Positions 1-12,913 of a DNA stretch of 64,000 nucleotides are shown here, one piece after another; position 1 is the stretch's first letter; every line of letters starts with the position of its first letter. Where the stretch lies: assembly GCA_903813345.2 (NCBI GenBank), contig CAIIXF020000009.1:6502030-6566029 (forward strand), given 5' to 3'. The notes beneath the pieces were generated by a model. It ran no database searches. It was not told where the DNA came from and saw only the letters and a list, made by a program, of their open reading frames with translations. The position numbers and the translations under genes were made by a program. This stretch comes from Owenia fusiformis (Eukaryota; Annelida; Polychaeta; Sabellida; Oweniidae).

Positions 1-17
1 TACTGTATCTAAATTAC

Positions 18-2450
18 CTGCAATGACTTTCCCGAGTCCAACCTGGAAGCTGAAAGGCTGTTGTCCTGGATCTTTTGTACTAAAAGTAAATAATATAAAA
101 TATACAATTAAGTATGAGCTGCTATCATATATACAACTTTGAGATTAGAGCAAAAGAAAGTTCTACAGTACAAGGAGGATTGGCTCCCAGAGTGCAACAT
201 CGATATACTGTTCCATATATGGGTTGTGATTCAAAATTCTAATTAAAACAGCCGCCATTTTGGTTCACTTCAACATTTGAATCGGCTGCTAAGGACTTAT
301 CGCATGACTTTTTGCCAAAAATGTCATAAAGCTCCCCCTTGGCAATTAAAAGCTGCACCCTTGGTAAACCCGGTAATCTACCAGCCTGACATGTAGGCCT
401 ACATTTACATGTATTCATTTGATTTTAATGATGAACAAATGTGCATAGGCAATGCACAGGAACTTGCATCAACACCTGTACCCGTGGCAAAAAAAATCGT
501 GGCAACCTGTAACCTGAGCATTTTCCCTTTCTGTGGCAGAATAGTTTGAACTCACGATTTTCCAGTAAGATCTGTTGCATGATTTTGCTAGTGTGTTATT
601 GTGCTATAGTTACTAGATCAGCCGATAGGTGGCATCATTAGATAGTCTCAAACCAGAAGTGAAAATAAAGTTGAGTTGTAAAATCTCCAAATTAAATCGT
701 TCATTATTCTGTTCTAAGGTGAAAAGAATCTTCTTTTACATATCGTAACAAGATCATAGACCAAGGTTACTCTATCTTATCCCGTACCAGGACTTTAGTC
801 CTGGACTGAGCGCAATCTTTTGCCTGTACGATTACAACTTGGGAGAATTATCACAACTTGGGAGAATTATCACAACTTGGGAGAATTACCACAACTTGGG
901 AGAATTATCACAACTTGGGAGAATTATCACAACTTGGGAGAATTATCTACGCCCCTTACACTTAAGATACCTACCTCAATGCATTAAAGAACTCAAAATG
1001 TAACTTTTAATATATTGGAACCGCCGATAGTCTGGGTTAGTTGGCAGAACGGGAACATTTTTCTTTTTCATCAAGAGAGATTCGATCACTACTCAAGATG
1101 GTGGTTGGATTTAAAAGGGGATTCCCCGTTTGACTGGCACAGGAGTACCAATAAATGGAGGAATTTGACGGTTGAAATAAGTTAAATATTACACGCAAAT
1201 ATTGCAATTAAAAAATGAAAATTTCTTTGTTCTGCCGTTAAACCCAGACAATTGTGGATTCAACTACATGAAAAGAATGCTAAAATACCAAGGAATCTAT
1301 TGAAGTAGGTATCTTAAGTGTAAGAAGCATAGAAAATTATCCCATGGTGTAATTGTGCAGGCAAAAGATTGCGATCGGTCCAGGACTACATATATTGTCC
1401 TGGCACAGGATAAACTCTATAGCTTTTGAGCCAGCTGTGTTCAGTAAGGCCAAGGGTAGTTCAACAAGTTAAACCCAATACCACGGCTTTCATTTATTAA
1501 TCTGAATGTTCTTGTTGCCGTGATTGGGTTTAACTTCCGCGCTATGCTTTCATCTGTTGCAAATTCTCAGTATCAGTTATTACTTAACCACGAATAGAAT
1601 TCCATGCGCTGCCATAGACCACTATTTAATATTTTGCATCAAAGACCGAATAGGCACGGACGTTAAGGTTCAGCTGGAAAGTAACATTTTGGTAAAAAAT
1701 TGCTATACCTGCACATGTTATTTTCCGGTACAAAATAAAGTATGAAGGCATGAGTCAATTTCCTTGTTTTTTTCAGGAAAGTATCATTACACTGTTTACT
1801 TTTAGAATATCTGGAAACAGGTCAATGGTAGCTCCTGTATTGTCTGGAAACTTTGAAAGAAAATTTGGAAAAATAGAAAGTGTGAAATATCATAATTTCC
1901 TGGAGTTCCCATTGAACCCCTACCAGATATTCTAAAAGAAGACAATGTAATGATACTTTCCTGAAAAAAGCAAGGAAATTGACAAATGCCTTCATACTTT
2001 ATTTTGTACCGGAAAATAACATGTGCAGGTATAGCAATTTTTTACCAAAATGTTACTTTCCAGCTGTACCTTAAACCTAGGGCGGGCCACAAGATATGTC
2101 ATATAAAGAAATAAGGCCCAGACTAGGTTTAACTTGTTGAACTAGGCCAAGGGATGAGTATATAATGTAAACCTTACACATTAGGTATGTATTGGGTTTC
2201 CATATACTTTCCCCTTGGCCTATGAGGAAGATGTTATAATTTGTTGATGAGACAATGATTGAATCGATGAATGATGAACCTAAAACAATGAACCTAAAAT
2301 AAATGAAATATTTTACCTCCAAAACTTCTTGGGTGGTGTTGTCAGTGATCCAGTACAGTGGACAGTAATTGTCTGCCCTTTTTGCGGAGCATTTCCAGTT
2401 CCCTGACGCAGTATCTCCTTTACAACACCGTCTGTAACTTGCGTGGCCAT
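18..2450 (-). CDS. FKBP-type peptidyl-prolyl cis-trans isomerase, 5' part (two exons, gene continues past left edge)
   Basis: Exons on the minus strand are 2317-2450 (ATG at 2450) and 18-79. The first codes for 44 residues plus two bases, starting MATQVTDGVVKEIL and containing PQKGQTITVHCTG. The second supplies STKDPGQQPF and VGLGKVIAG. These are the classic FKBP12-type motifs (the QKGQ..TVHYTG strand, the KKFWST turn and the GLGKVI segment), so I see a single FK506-binding domain, in a cytosolic form without a signal peptide. Donor GGAG/GTAAAA and acceptor TTTTAG/T join in phase 2 and make a Ser codon; the second exon ends in phase 1 at a GTAATT donor. The last third of the domain lies outside the window. 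The roughly 2.2-kb intron carries two foldback elements. FKBPs catalyse prolyl isomerisation and, in animals, modulate calcium-release channels and TGF-beta receptors; which role applies here is not visible. Confidence 0.88.
770..1425. mobile_element. Foldback/MITE-like element with tandem repeats in one arm
   Basis: The left arm, about 770-975, is an imperfect inverted copy of about 1300-1425. Shared blocks include GCAATCTTTTGCCTG and TTACACTTAAGATACCTAC. Inside the left arm a 19-bp unit (CACAACTTGGGAGAATTAT) occurs six times, at about 833-948, where the right arm has a single diverged unit. It lies in the FKBP intron. No transposase is present. Confidence 0.7.
833..948. repeat. 19-bp tandem repeat, six copies
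   Basis: The unit CACAACTTGGGAGAATTAT is repeated head to tail with at most one or two changes. It lies within the left arm of the foldback element at 770-1425. Units abut without spacers, so it is a minisatellite. Confidence 0.9.
1448..2150. mobile_element. Long-inverted-repeat (palindromic) element in FKBP intron
   Basis: The segment at about 1655-1815 is an inverted near copy of about 1920-2075, and the outer ends share AGTTCAACAAGTTAAACC in opposite orientation. The loop is roughly 100 bp. A short extra inverted pair (around ACCACGG / CCGTGATTGGG) lies in the left arm. No coding capacity is seen; the two small open frames on its plus strand are arm sequence. Confidence 0.72.
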
Positions 2451-2747
2451 GGTTCTAGAAAGATGATTTTGTCAATAGAAAGTGAAAAAGCCAACACTCG
2501 TTAGGAATAAATTCAAATTCTGACAGCCTTTCATTCAATCAATCTAAACATGTTTACAATAAATTTTCAGTAGATATATAATAAGATATAAACTAGTAGA
2601 ACTCTCTTAGGTGAATTTGTTGTCAATTGTCGTGCCTAAAAGGCAAAATAAGTAGTTAAAAGTTTTGCTAAATCGACTTTTTGTCTAGCTAGACTAGCAA
2701 AAGCTGTTCTCGTCTAGAAACAAAATATTTCAAATGAAAAGTTTGAA
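2451..2747. promoter_or_regulatory. Shared intergenic region between divergent FKBP and B9D1
   Basis: Only 297 bp separate the two start codons, which point away from each other, so both 5' UTRs and any promoters must fit here or inside the first introns. I see no clear TATA box in a sensible position and could not identify an RFX X-box, the motif expected for ciliary genes. The bidirectional promoter is inferred from geometry only. Confidence 0.5.
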
Positions 2748-5700
2748 ATGGCAATATCCTCACCTTCGGTGTTTTTATTGATGGTAGGCGGCCAAATAGA
2801 GACAGGCGAGGTAATCAAATATTCTTTATGATTTTAGAGTCAGAAATTAACATTCATACACAGAGAATCGTTCAACGTGTCTAATTCGAGCTACTCAAAG
2901 TATAGATCTATTTTTATTCTTTTTGAAGTGTCAATAGCCCATAGGCTAGACTATATCCTATTTAGTCTGAATTATATTCAGACTATAAGGCACCTATGTT
3001 AAAGTTTGGTAATTCAAAATATTTGTTTACATAGGAAGTGCTATTCAAAATGGCCGATTTGGTAAAATTACTTTTCACATTTGTTACTTCAACTAGTCTA
3101 GCTTTATTTCCACTTGACAATATGCTGTGTTACTTTTTATTGCATTTAATTGTACCTTACTATTTAATTGAAATTTTGTAATGTTTATTTTATTGAAGAA
3201 ATTGTTCCTCCAATTGATAATTTTGTGTTTTCACTGCAATTTCCACAGGAAAGTAGCAAAGTAGTACATCATAACAGACTGACTTCTCGTCTGTTGGATA
3301 CATACTAGCCCATAGGCCCGGGAACATGTATCAGGCAGACCGACTGTCACACAATTTGAGTATTTATCACGCATTTACTGAAAAAATTGAAGTCAAACCA
3401 TCTTTTTTTGTGTGACAGTAAATGTCACGCAAAATATTTTACCCGATAGTCTAATTGTCTAGCAAAAATATTTCTGCAGAAGAAGTTCAAAAAATGAACG
3501 TGATACATCAAAAAAAACAAATGTTAAAAAAACGAATGCATTTTGTTCAGAAATTTCACACGAATTCTGTTTATATTAAGCATTTGCTTCAGAATTTCTT
3601 GTACCTTTTTATACATTTTCCTGGGCCTATGCAACAGCCAGTGTCTAAGGCTTTGACAGCGAGTTTGGTATGACATATTTCAAGGAGTTAACTTTGGCAT
3701 ATGGGGACTACATTAAACTTCAACGTTGGGGTTTACTTCGATGTGGTTGGATTGTTGGAAACACTTTTCTGGCCTGTATGGGCAACCAAAAGTCACACAA
3801 ATGACAATTTCGATTTTTTGCTTCAACTATAACGTGTTTAGTTTTACCTTAAACACGTCAAGAACTCGATAATTGAAGAAATGTAATGAATTTGAACATA
3901 CTTCCAGTTTATTCATATAGTCTAAATGTATCATGTATCATCTTGATTTTCATTGAGTGTCTCAGAGATCATAGAATATGTTTGTTATTACATGTAATAA
4001 ATAATTGCTATAAATATATGTTTCAGTTTCAAGAGTTTGATGACATTTATTGCCGTTACAACTTTGTGTATGGACAGGATTGGGTCATAACTTCAGTAAG
4101 TTACTTACACGTCTCTTGTATTCATTGTAATGATAAAACATGATAGATCATTAAGATGATGATGATGATTTTAAGTGAATACTGTATATCAATGAGTTCA
4201 TGATATCAATATTATTCAATTATTTAATTCAAATCTATAGATAGTATTTTGCCTGAGAAATTAATGAATAGCATTTTTCGTCATGAGACCTATAGTAAGT
4301 AACTAGTAAAGTGTTCATGAAAAGGGAAACACTGTACTTGCTGCCATTGGCAAGCATTTGTAAATTTTAACATACTAGAATGGCATTCTAATGAAATGGT
4401 TGGACCCATTGTACCTTTGTTAAAGATACCTACCTATGTGGGGATCACTGGTCATAAGTTATCCCTAAATTCATGTTTTTGTATTCTATTTCACACCCTA
4501 TTATATGATTCTCAAACAATTGTGCTTTTCAGTAATACTCATTGTTACTTTTACAGGGCTTAGAGGAGGGAATTACCCAGACTGCCAGGAAATCTGTTGA
4601 TGATAGACAAAAGTTTGTTCTGAACTTTCCATTGGATATTACATTCAAAAGTACCAATCCTTATGGATGTAAGTATTTTTTTGTTCAAGATTAAATTATT
4701 AGGTGAAAATATCTATTTGGTAAAAAAATGCTGAATATGAGAGGTTGGATTGGGATTTTTATCTTCTTCTTAAAACTGTTACTGGTTTGCGTTGATTGTT
4801 ATTCAATAATTATGCTGCTTTAACCACCTTTTGCAGACACAACAAAATTTGGAAAGATTTTTTTGAAGATGACATCCCTTGAAAAAAGTCTAAGGCAGAG
4901 TGCTCTTTACAATAGAGAACTATGAATCACCTTTGCCCTAAAAATATAAAGATTCATTGCATTCATTTCAACAATTATTTGACATTCATTCATTAATTGC
5001 CATGATATTTGTTTTGTGTAATGCCAGGGGTCGTGAGAACAAAACATACCAAACTTGATAAGCATAGTAGTTCAGTCAAATCTATCCAATTGAAACGCAA
5101 CTGGGACCAGCCAGAAGTGTTCATATTGGTGGGTGTTCACATTTTGAGATTTTTAACATGAAACTCTATAGCAGATTAATATGTCGGACAATAGAAAAGA
5201 TAAAGTGCTTACATGGGAACATGTTCAGATGAGGGAGTTGTTCAAATATACAGGTTGTACTGTACATTTTAATATTCTTTTCTTATAAACACCAGCGATG
5301 CATTGCTACAATTTTAAAAGGGATACACAAAAGAGGTGGTTAGTGTCAAAGGGAAACAAGTGAGTGTCCTTCACTGCATCATCAGCAGGTATCTCAGTAT
5401 CAGCATTTCGCCCCTTAACCTGTATGCTTTCACTGAAGGGAGCAGTAATGGCTGATCTCACTGAAGGACACCATTAGTCTTTCCTCTTGAGCCAAATCCA
5501 CCTTGAGCTGAACTCTTGATAAATAAAACACAAAGTGCTCATCAATACTGGATACTGAGATACATCATCAGTAGTCTCCCTTCCTCGGATTTTGGGGGCT
5601 ACGCAATGGGACTTTGCCCATGCTCTGACTATATCTGATTTTTATTTAGAAGGTGCCCCCAGAAGAGGTGATTAAACCTCCACCTGTATCTAAATGCTGC

Positions 5701-7831
5701 CCCTGATGGTACTCTGCTACCATAACAACAATAACTTACATTTAGGTACAATGTTTTTATCACTTTTATTTACAGGGCCTCAGGTTGTTGTTCATGCATA
5801 CGGACATGATGTATTTGGTAACGATGTGGTGAGAGGTTATGGTGCTACACATATTCCTATGGTTCCTGGCAGGTATTGTAGAACTTGTTTACTCATTATA
5901 ACTTCATTATCATGAGTGTGAGTGAAAAATGACCTATAGCTATTGAAATTTAAGAATACCTTATGTGATTTTTCTGAATACATGTACATGTATCTTTTCA
6001 AATGTATTATGTCGTTCCTTTTCACTGTAGTTTTACTTTATAATTTAAAGACCACAAGAGAATGTATCAATGCAATATAATGAAATTTGATAATTTTGTC
6101 AAAGAGAGGGGGCGTGGGGTCATTTTTGTGTTGACTAATTTTAGCAAAATTCTGAGAGTTTATTTTGGTAGGATGAACAAACAGAATGAATAATTAAATG
6201 TCTGTTCCAGGCACACAAGGAGAATAGCAATGTTTGTGCCTGAGTCTTCATCCCAGTTCCAGAAAATGACAGCCTGGTTGATGGGCAGAAGGCCAGAATT
6301 TGTAGATGCCAGGGTCATAGCACAGGGGGAGGGCAGAGAAGGTATACATTGTCTGTTATAGCAATTGTACTGGGGATGAACTGGAAACGAGGGAGTTTTT
6401 GCCTCATATCAAAATGCTTTTATCTTTCAAATTACAACTCAATATTCAGCAGGTAAATATTCTGTAAGTTCCGGTTTTAATCCAGTCATTGCTGAGAAAT
6501 TTTCAAATCAATTCTATCGCTTAGGAAACGTAAGGCCCATTTTTCAATGATAAGAGGAAATGTTTAACTTGCGAAAAACTTTCCTCATTTGCTAAGCGAG
6601 GGAATCTTACCTCATTTGCTTACTTCATTTCCAGTTCATCCTAAGTGAATATTGGGATAACAGTCTGGAGTCTTGGAATGTCAGACAAATAATTATACAG
6701 TTTTGATGCACATGAAATCTTTAAGGCTGACAGTGTGTATTGAAGAACATAAAAGGGAAATAAAGCATAAGAAAATCATCACTGACACAGTCAGTTGAAT
6801 ATTATACAAAGCTATTTGTGCAAATATCAAGCCTGATGTGTTTTAAAATTACCTTTCCGAGAATAGATGGCGTATTTTGCTGATCATAGTGGTGGGGTTT
6901 AGCCGGAAAAATGCCTCACATGATATGATCAGAACAACTTTATGTAATTAGTGTAATGTGTAATTGTCATCTGGTTTTTATTAATGATAAATTTTTTTAG
7001 ACAAAATTTGACAGTTCGGATAATATTTTTTAAATGTAAGCTGTAAAAAGTAAGTTTTAATTTGCCTATAAATACTGAAAAGAAAGCATTGTCAGCCTTT
7101 AATGACACATGACATTTCATTGGATTTTCAATATGAACTAAATTTCAGCTCCTTCTAACATTCACTCTATTTTGTCACTTATAATGAAATAAAGTAGAAG
7201 CAGCAGTATCTTTATTTCAACTTAAATTACTGGTTACTATTAAGAATTGTATGAATTAAATTGTAACCTCATTATATTGTCAGGCCAGTATGTGAAGAAT
7301 TTGTTGCTATTGTAGTTTGTGCCAGTATAATGCACAGCAGAGGCTATTTCATTGGCACCATATACAGATGTGTATCACAATGTAGTAGCTTTAGTGTCAT
7401 GTTTATATTAGCGCGTATATAGTGACTTTTGACATATGTTTAACAGTTTATGTCTGAGTTAAGAATACTCAAAATGTGGTCATTTTCTTATATCCAGAGA
7501 TTTTTCTCAAGTGGCTATCCAAGGTACTATGTTAATTGTATCTGAAATAACTCATTTCTGAATCAAACATCACATTACTTTGACTGTTTATCAAATACTC
7601 CTTTGTTTTATTTTCTAGATATTACTACTACAGTAAGTGACGTTTTTTTCTTATTTATTTCCAGTGACCCGAGTGCGATCTCAAGGATTCATAACACTCT
7701 CATTTAATATAATTATGAAGGACATGAAAAAGTTAGGCTACGATGTGACACCATCTGATGTGGCCAATCCTACCATTCCAGAAAGTTCTAACGCAGGTAC
7801 AACGTCAACACCTGCACAGACTCCAAGGTAG
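2748..7831 (+). CDS. B9D1: B9 domain-containing protein 1 (transition-zone MKS complex)
   Basis: Six exons join in matching phases: 2748-2810, 4027-4095, 4557-4668, 5776-5872, 6211-6341 and 7665-7831. The product is 212 aa; vertebrate B9D1 is about 204 aa. Exon 1 gives [18 protein letters not shown], exon 2 [16 protein letters not shown], exon 3 GLEEGITQ and FKSTNPYG, exon 4 [17 protein letters not shown], exon 5 [20 protein letters not shown], and exon 6 TRVRSQGF and KDMKKLGYD. These follow the family order throughout. The B9 domain is a C2-like fold covering nearly the whole protein. In animals B9D1 acts with B9D2 and MKS1 at the ciliary transition zone, gating entry of membrane proteins into cilia. 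The final exon has a family-atypical Ser/Thr/Pro-rich tail after the domain. All donors and acceptors are GT/AG and no frame disruptions are seen. Confidence 0.96.
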
Positions 7832-8572
7832 CAAGGTGTTTGATTCATAAGGTGGCAAAACATTGACATTGTACAACATGTGAAAGGAACATCTAGTGTT
7901 TATGATGTGATTGTGATTCATATAACCAAAAAAGGAAGCAGGATGTATTTAATTCCATATATGGCAGAACATGAACATTACATAACATGGCAAAGCAGAG
8001 AGCCAGCACTTAAAAAAGTGATTTTTCAACCACCTTGGTAAAACAAACATTTATGCACACTACTAGCTCTCCAGGCAGGGATTCCAGCAGCAGACAACAT
8101 GCAATTATCTGTGGAAGTTTTTCCCAAAGTTGTCTATGCTTTTCGAATCCATATCTATATAAAAATTATAAATTTCCAATAATTTTGTTTCAATTTGTTG
8201 TTTCAAATGTGGTTGGTGTTTGGTGGTCGGCGGTTGGTGTTCCGCATCTGTAAAAAATAGTAGGTTGTGGCATTTTGCATGTTATTGCCTTGAATGAACT
8301 TGTTGAGCATTTCGCTCAATTATCTGTAAATATATTTTATCTGTATAAAAAATGGTCAGGTACATTTATGTATCATTAAGCAATTTTCCATCCAGAGAGC
8401 ATACCATTGTTTTTGACACCCTGTAGATTATAAATATGAATAGCAATGCTTTGTGTATATTGTGCATAGTGAATGTAGTTTTATTGTTGATTAGACATTC
8501 AATACATAAAAGTATTTACAAAATCTTTGACCATTCAAATTATATTGTTCTTATTCATTTTTCTCTGTAGAC
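7832..8572. other. B9D1 3' flank
   Basis: AT-rich sequence after the B9D1 stop, probably including its 3' UTR. No exon or repeat is recognised before the hAT-type element. The 8 bp CTGTAGAC at 8565-8572 is that element's left target duplication. Confidence 0.5.
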
Positions 8573-8832
8573 TAGAGGTGTCAAGTGTTAACCGGTTAAC
8601 CGGTTAACCGCCGATAATGCCTTGACCGGTCTGTGTTTTTATGGGCGGTTAGTTGACCGTGTATAATTCTGTTATTTCCCGCGCTTATTTTGCATGCTAA
8701 TCCATTTGGTTTTATGGTGTCAGTTTCACGTAAGCTGCTCATACATGTCATAAGTCCCATAACTCCTTACAAACATCCAATCAGCAACTTTAATCCCTGC
8801 CACATTGCTTTCCCGCGCTTAGTTTGCATTTT

Positions 8833-8890
8833 TATGTCCCCACCACATAGTGTGGGGCCATATTGTCGGCCTAGGCGCGTCCGTCCGTCC

Positions 8891-8921
<31 letters not shown>

Positions 8922-10303
8922 CGTCCGTACGTCCGGCAGTTTTCTCCTAAACCGCTACAGATATCACCTTCAAATTTTCAGGGATAACTTATGAGTGCAT
9001 ACAGATGTGGACGAAAAAGTTTCAACTCGATACCTACTTCCTGTCGGCCATTTTGAAGTCAAATGCTAAAATCCTTGTCTGCAAACTGTTGCTTTTAAAA
9101 CTTTAACATCCTGTTCAACTCACTTGATTCTAGATCTGATTAGGTTTTGGACCTGTTAGCCCAGTCATGGCAGCCATTTTGAATGTCTTAAGAAAAGTTA
9201 GCGTGCGATAATACTTTGTATCATATTGAATGGTGTTTTTGAGTTTTCATACTTAGACTATTTAGTAGCTTTATAAAAAATTTCAGGTGTACTTTATTGT
9301 AAAAGCCTATGTTATTGTTAACAGTAGTTATATGTGCTAATTTTGTAAAAAGAAATCAGCAAAAATTTATAATCACTTTTTTATTGTCGGCCATTTTGGA
9401 TTTTTCCATCCTAAAATCTTGTCTGTAAAGTCTTGTCTATGCGTTTTCAGGCGAACCATTTGGTAGATCATTTCCAAATTTTCAGGGATGTTTCTAAGTA
9501 TGAAAATCTAGATCTGATTAGTTTTTTGGCATTCTGGGTAAATGTCAAGGCAGCCATTTTGGATTTTCCGTCCTAAAATCTTGTCTGTGAAGTCTTGTCT
9601 ATGCATTTCCAGGTGAAGCGTTTGGTAGATCAATTTCAAATTTTCAGGGATGATTCTTAGTATGAAAATCTAGATCTTATAAGTTTTTTGGCATTCTGGG
9701 TAAATGTAAAGGCAGCCATTTTGGATTTTCCGACCTAAAATCTTGTCTGTAAAGTCTTGTCTACGCGTTTTCAGGTGAACCATTTGGTAGATCAATTTAA
9801 AATTTTCAGGGATGATTCTTAGTATGAAAATCTAGATCTGATTAGTTTTTTGGCATTCTGGGTAAATGTCAAGGCAGCCATTTTGGATTTTCCGTCCTAA
9901 AATCTTGTCTGTAAAGTCTTGTCTACGCGTTTTCAGGTGAAGGGTTTGGTAGATCAATTTCAAATTTTTAGGGATGATTCTAAGTATGAAAATCTAGATC
10001 TGATTATTAGTTTTTTGGCATTCTGGGTAAATGTCAAGGCAGCCATTTTGGATTTTCCGTGCTAAAATCTTGCCTGTAAAGTCTTGTCTACGTGTTTTCA
10101 GGTGAACTGTTTGGTAGATCAATTTCAAATTTTTAGGGATGATTCTTAGTATGAAAATCTAGAACTGACTAATTTTTTGGGCATTCTTGGTAAATTCTAA
10201 GGTGGCCATTTTGCATTTTCCGTTCCAAAATTGTAGCAGTAAAGTCTTGTCTACTCATTTTCAGGATAACCATTAGATGGGATCACCCATTGGTGGGGAC
10301 ATA
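8833..10303. mobile_element. Nested element with TGTCCCCACCA inverted ends and tandem repeats
   Basis: The left end TATGTCCCCACCAC and right end TGGTGGGGACATA are inverted copies flanked by TA, as in Tc1/mariner-type MITEs. The interior starts with a CCGT/CTGT microsatellite (8878-8935). Then a unit of about 180 bp is repeated about five times (9400-10260), each with GCAGCCATTTTGGATTTTCC and TCTTGTCTGTAAAGTCTTG blocks. It has no coding frame. Confidence 0.65.
9400..10265. repeat. ~180-bp tandem repeat array (about five copies)
   Basis: Each unit carries AAAATCTTGTCTGTAAAGTC, TTTGGTAGATCAATTT, AGGGATGATTCT(T/A)AGTATG, AAAATCTAGATCTGATTAG and GCATTCTGGGTAAATGT. Divergence between units is a few percent in the middle and higher at both ends. 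Confidence 0.88.
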
Positions 10304-10659
10304 TTGTACACATTTGTGTTCTTGTAATCTGTTTGTTTTTCAAGCGTCAGTTTCATGTGAGCTACTCATACATGTGATAGGTCCGATAATTCCTTACAAA
10401 CATCCAATCAGCAACTTTAATCCCTGCCACATTGCTTTCCCGCGCTAACTTACATAGAATAGAGTAAAGCTTGACGAATGTAAAAAATAAACGCCGATAT
10501 ATCATTTTTCCAATTTTTTTCAACTTTCAAGATCGAAGATGAAGATTTCATTTGAAATTATCAGTTCAAATTTCCCGCCGGTTAACCGACTTTAACCGGT
10601 AAAAACCCCCGGTTAACCGGTTAATGCTCAAGCGGTTAATTGACACCACTACTGTAGAC

Positions 10660-12913
10660 ATGAGAGGTTTTTACCTTACAGTGAAACCTGTAAAGTGGAA
10701 AATCTCTAGAAGTAGAACACCTCTGTTAGTGGAACACTTTTCCCAAGAACAACTGATTGTTAATGTTAAATAAACCTCTTAAAGTGGAACACTTTAAAGA
10801 TCACCAGATGTGTTCAACTTGGACAGGTTTTACTTATCTACAATTTACAAGTGTTCATGATCATACACTCAGAATTTACTGGATTTAAAAACCAGCTTTC
10901 AAGCATGTTTCCAGATAATTACTATTGACATATCCATTAAGAAAGGTGTCCATTTACCCAAAAATTTATATTTTTATCAATAAAAGCCAATTGGATGTAT
11001 AATCAGACTTAAACAATCAAATAAGTAATATGCCTAGGAAGAGCTTTTTCGGTTTTCAAAGAGATTAGTCCATTAAAAGTCTCTTTAAAAAGCTCACATT
11101 ACTTATTGATCACTCCTTTTATGTATGTGTTGTTTATTAGACCACCAATAGATCTTCAACCTCAAAATCTCAAATCTCAAAGAATACAAGTCTTGGAGAT
11201 TGAATGTGGATAATCTTTTAGTGTACGAGATGTACTTGATGTACTCGATGTAATATTTATGTAAATATGTATTATTAGATTTATAGTGTCTTTTGGGGCA
11301 ATATGCATTTGATGTGTCATTTTTGAGGTTGGCTATGTGTAAATTTTGAGATTGGATAAGTGTCATTGTTGAGATTGGCTTTAGAAATATCCCTTCAGCT
11401 GTGAAAAAATGTAATGCTTGTTGCAAGATCTGTCTAGTACTTTTCAAATTAATACTTTTATGAAAATGATATATGAATGTGTGAATAAGGTGAATTAAAA
11501 GTGTTGCCTAGTATATCACATCCTTGCTTAACACCAACTAGTACATGTATAAGTTCAAATGTAAAAATGATTTTTGTTGTTATGTTGATATCTGATCCAG
11601 ATGTAGAAAATATAAATAAAAATGTGTCTCAATAAATTGTTATTATTTATACATATATGAGTCTATATAGTATATTCTATGTTGCATATTCCTTATTTTT
11701 AATTTTATACATGGGTTGGCGTTTGGCATACATTCACTTCAATAACATAAATTTAATATTTAAATATATCTCAACTTTCTAGTAGTATTATAACTTTTAT
11801 TACATACTTCATTTTCACATTGAGCAAAAAATATTTAAAATTGACTTAAAACTTAAACCTGGGACATAACCTGGAGTCACAAAAACTGCAGAATAGGCAA
11901 AGAATAAATATTAAATAAGAAAGTTGTTCTCTAGCTTTAGGTTTACCATACCAAACAAATATTGGTTGGTCTCTAACTTACACGAAGAAAACTCAGGTTC
12001 ATACATTAATATAGTATGGCCCAAATAACTCCTTTATGAAAGGTTTTAGTAACAATTTTTCATTTTGAGATAAATAGCATCTACATCTGTTTGTGAAAAC
12101 ACAGTTTATACAATACATGTATCTACCTAAATTGTAGTATATGACAGTGAGAAATGATATTGCCAATGACATTTCCCCTTTCAACGCTCCAGAACACATG
12201 TCTTATCATAGAGTTCACTATCTTATTTAGTTATAAAATTATTTATGTTATCAACAAGTTTGGTTTAATAAATTTATTTGTATAATTAATTGAATCATTA
12301 CTGTACATAATATTGTGAAACTTTGGGAATAACAAATTGAACACACTGTGGTCATAAAGTAAGATCAAAATTGTTATCACGAACATTAATGACTATGGCT
12401 TATTTTTCACAGAATGTTAATCTAATGATTAAATCATCATACAAATAATAAATTTCAAGATGTTGCATTAACTCTTCTACGTTCTATGATAGCCACGACA
12501 ACCTATTTCAAGGATACCCGTAGCAGTCAAGAAAAAAAGAAAATGGTGTGATGTTTTCTTTCGTAATGTTTTTATACTTTGGGAATGCCACTATATTTTG
12601 TTACATTCAATGCAATCTTTTATAACAGGGGTATGTATCTTTAGTGTAAAAACACATAATACTTGGGTATGAAACCCTTGAACTTACAATTGAAATTGAG
12701 AAGTCAAACAATATAATCACGTGCCTTAGAAGTGAGCTAACTTTTTGTGACTTATATTTGAAAGGAAATGCATCTTTAAGTATTATAACAGGGGACATTT
12801 TGATTTATGATGTTGATGAACATTTTAGTATAAAACTAATAATTTCATTTAAATCATTCAGCTGAATGCAAACCTAAGGGAACTCAAAGGGTGTAAACAA
12901 AATATACTCAACG
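10660..12913. other. AT-rich intergenic stretch
   Basis: Between the hAT-type element and the collagen/LamG gene I see only short open frames without recognisable protein motifs and no clear repeat structure. Its right end must contain the promoter and 5' UTR of the collagen gene. Confidence 0.5.

Larger units (their letters stand above)
8573..10651. mobile_element. Non-autonomous hAT-type element (8-bp TSD)
   Basis: It is flanked by an exact 8-bp direct repeat, CTGTAGAC (8565-8572 and 10652-10659). Ends are inverted: TAGAGGTGTCAA on the left and TAGTGGTGTCAA read inward from the right, followed on both sides by runs of AACCGGTTAACCGG. Eight-base target duplications and a TAGnGGTGTCAA end fit the hAT superfamily. 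No transposase frame is present. The interior holds a nested TA-flanked insert (8833-10303) bracketed by a 115-bp direct repeat. Confidence 0.82.

Noticed and set aside
833-948. CRISPR-like regular repeats
   Set aside because: Units abut without unique spacers, lie in a eukaryotic intron, and there are no cas genes.
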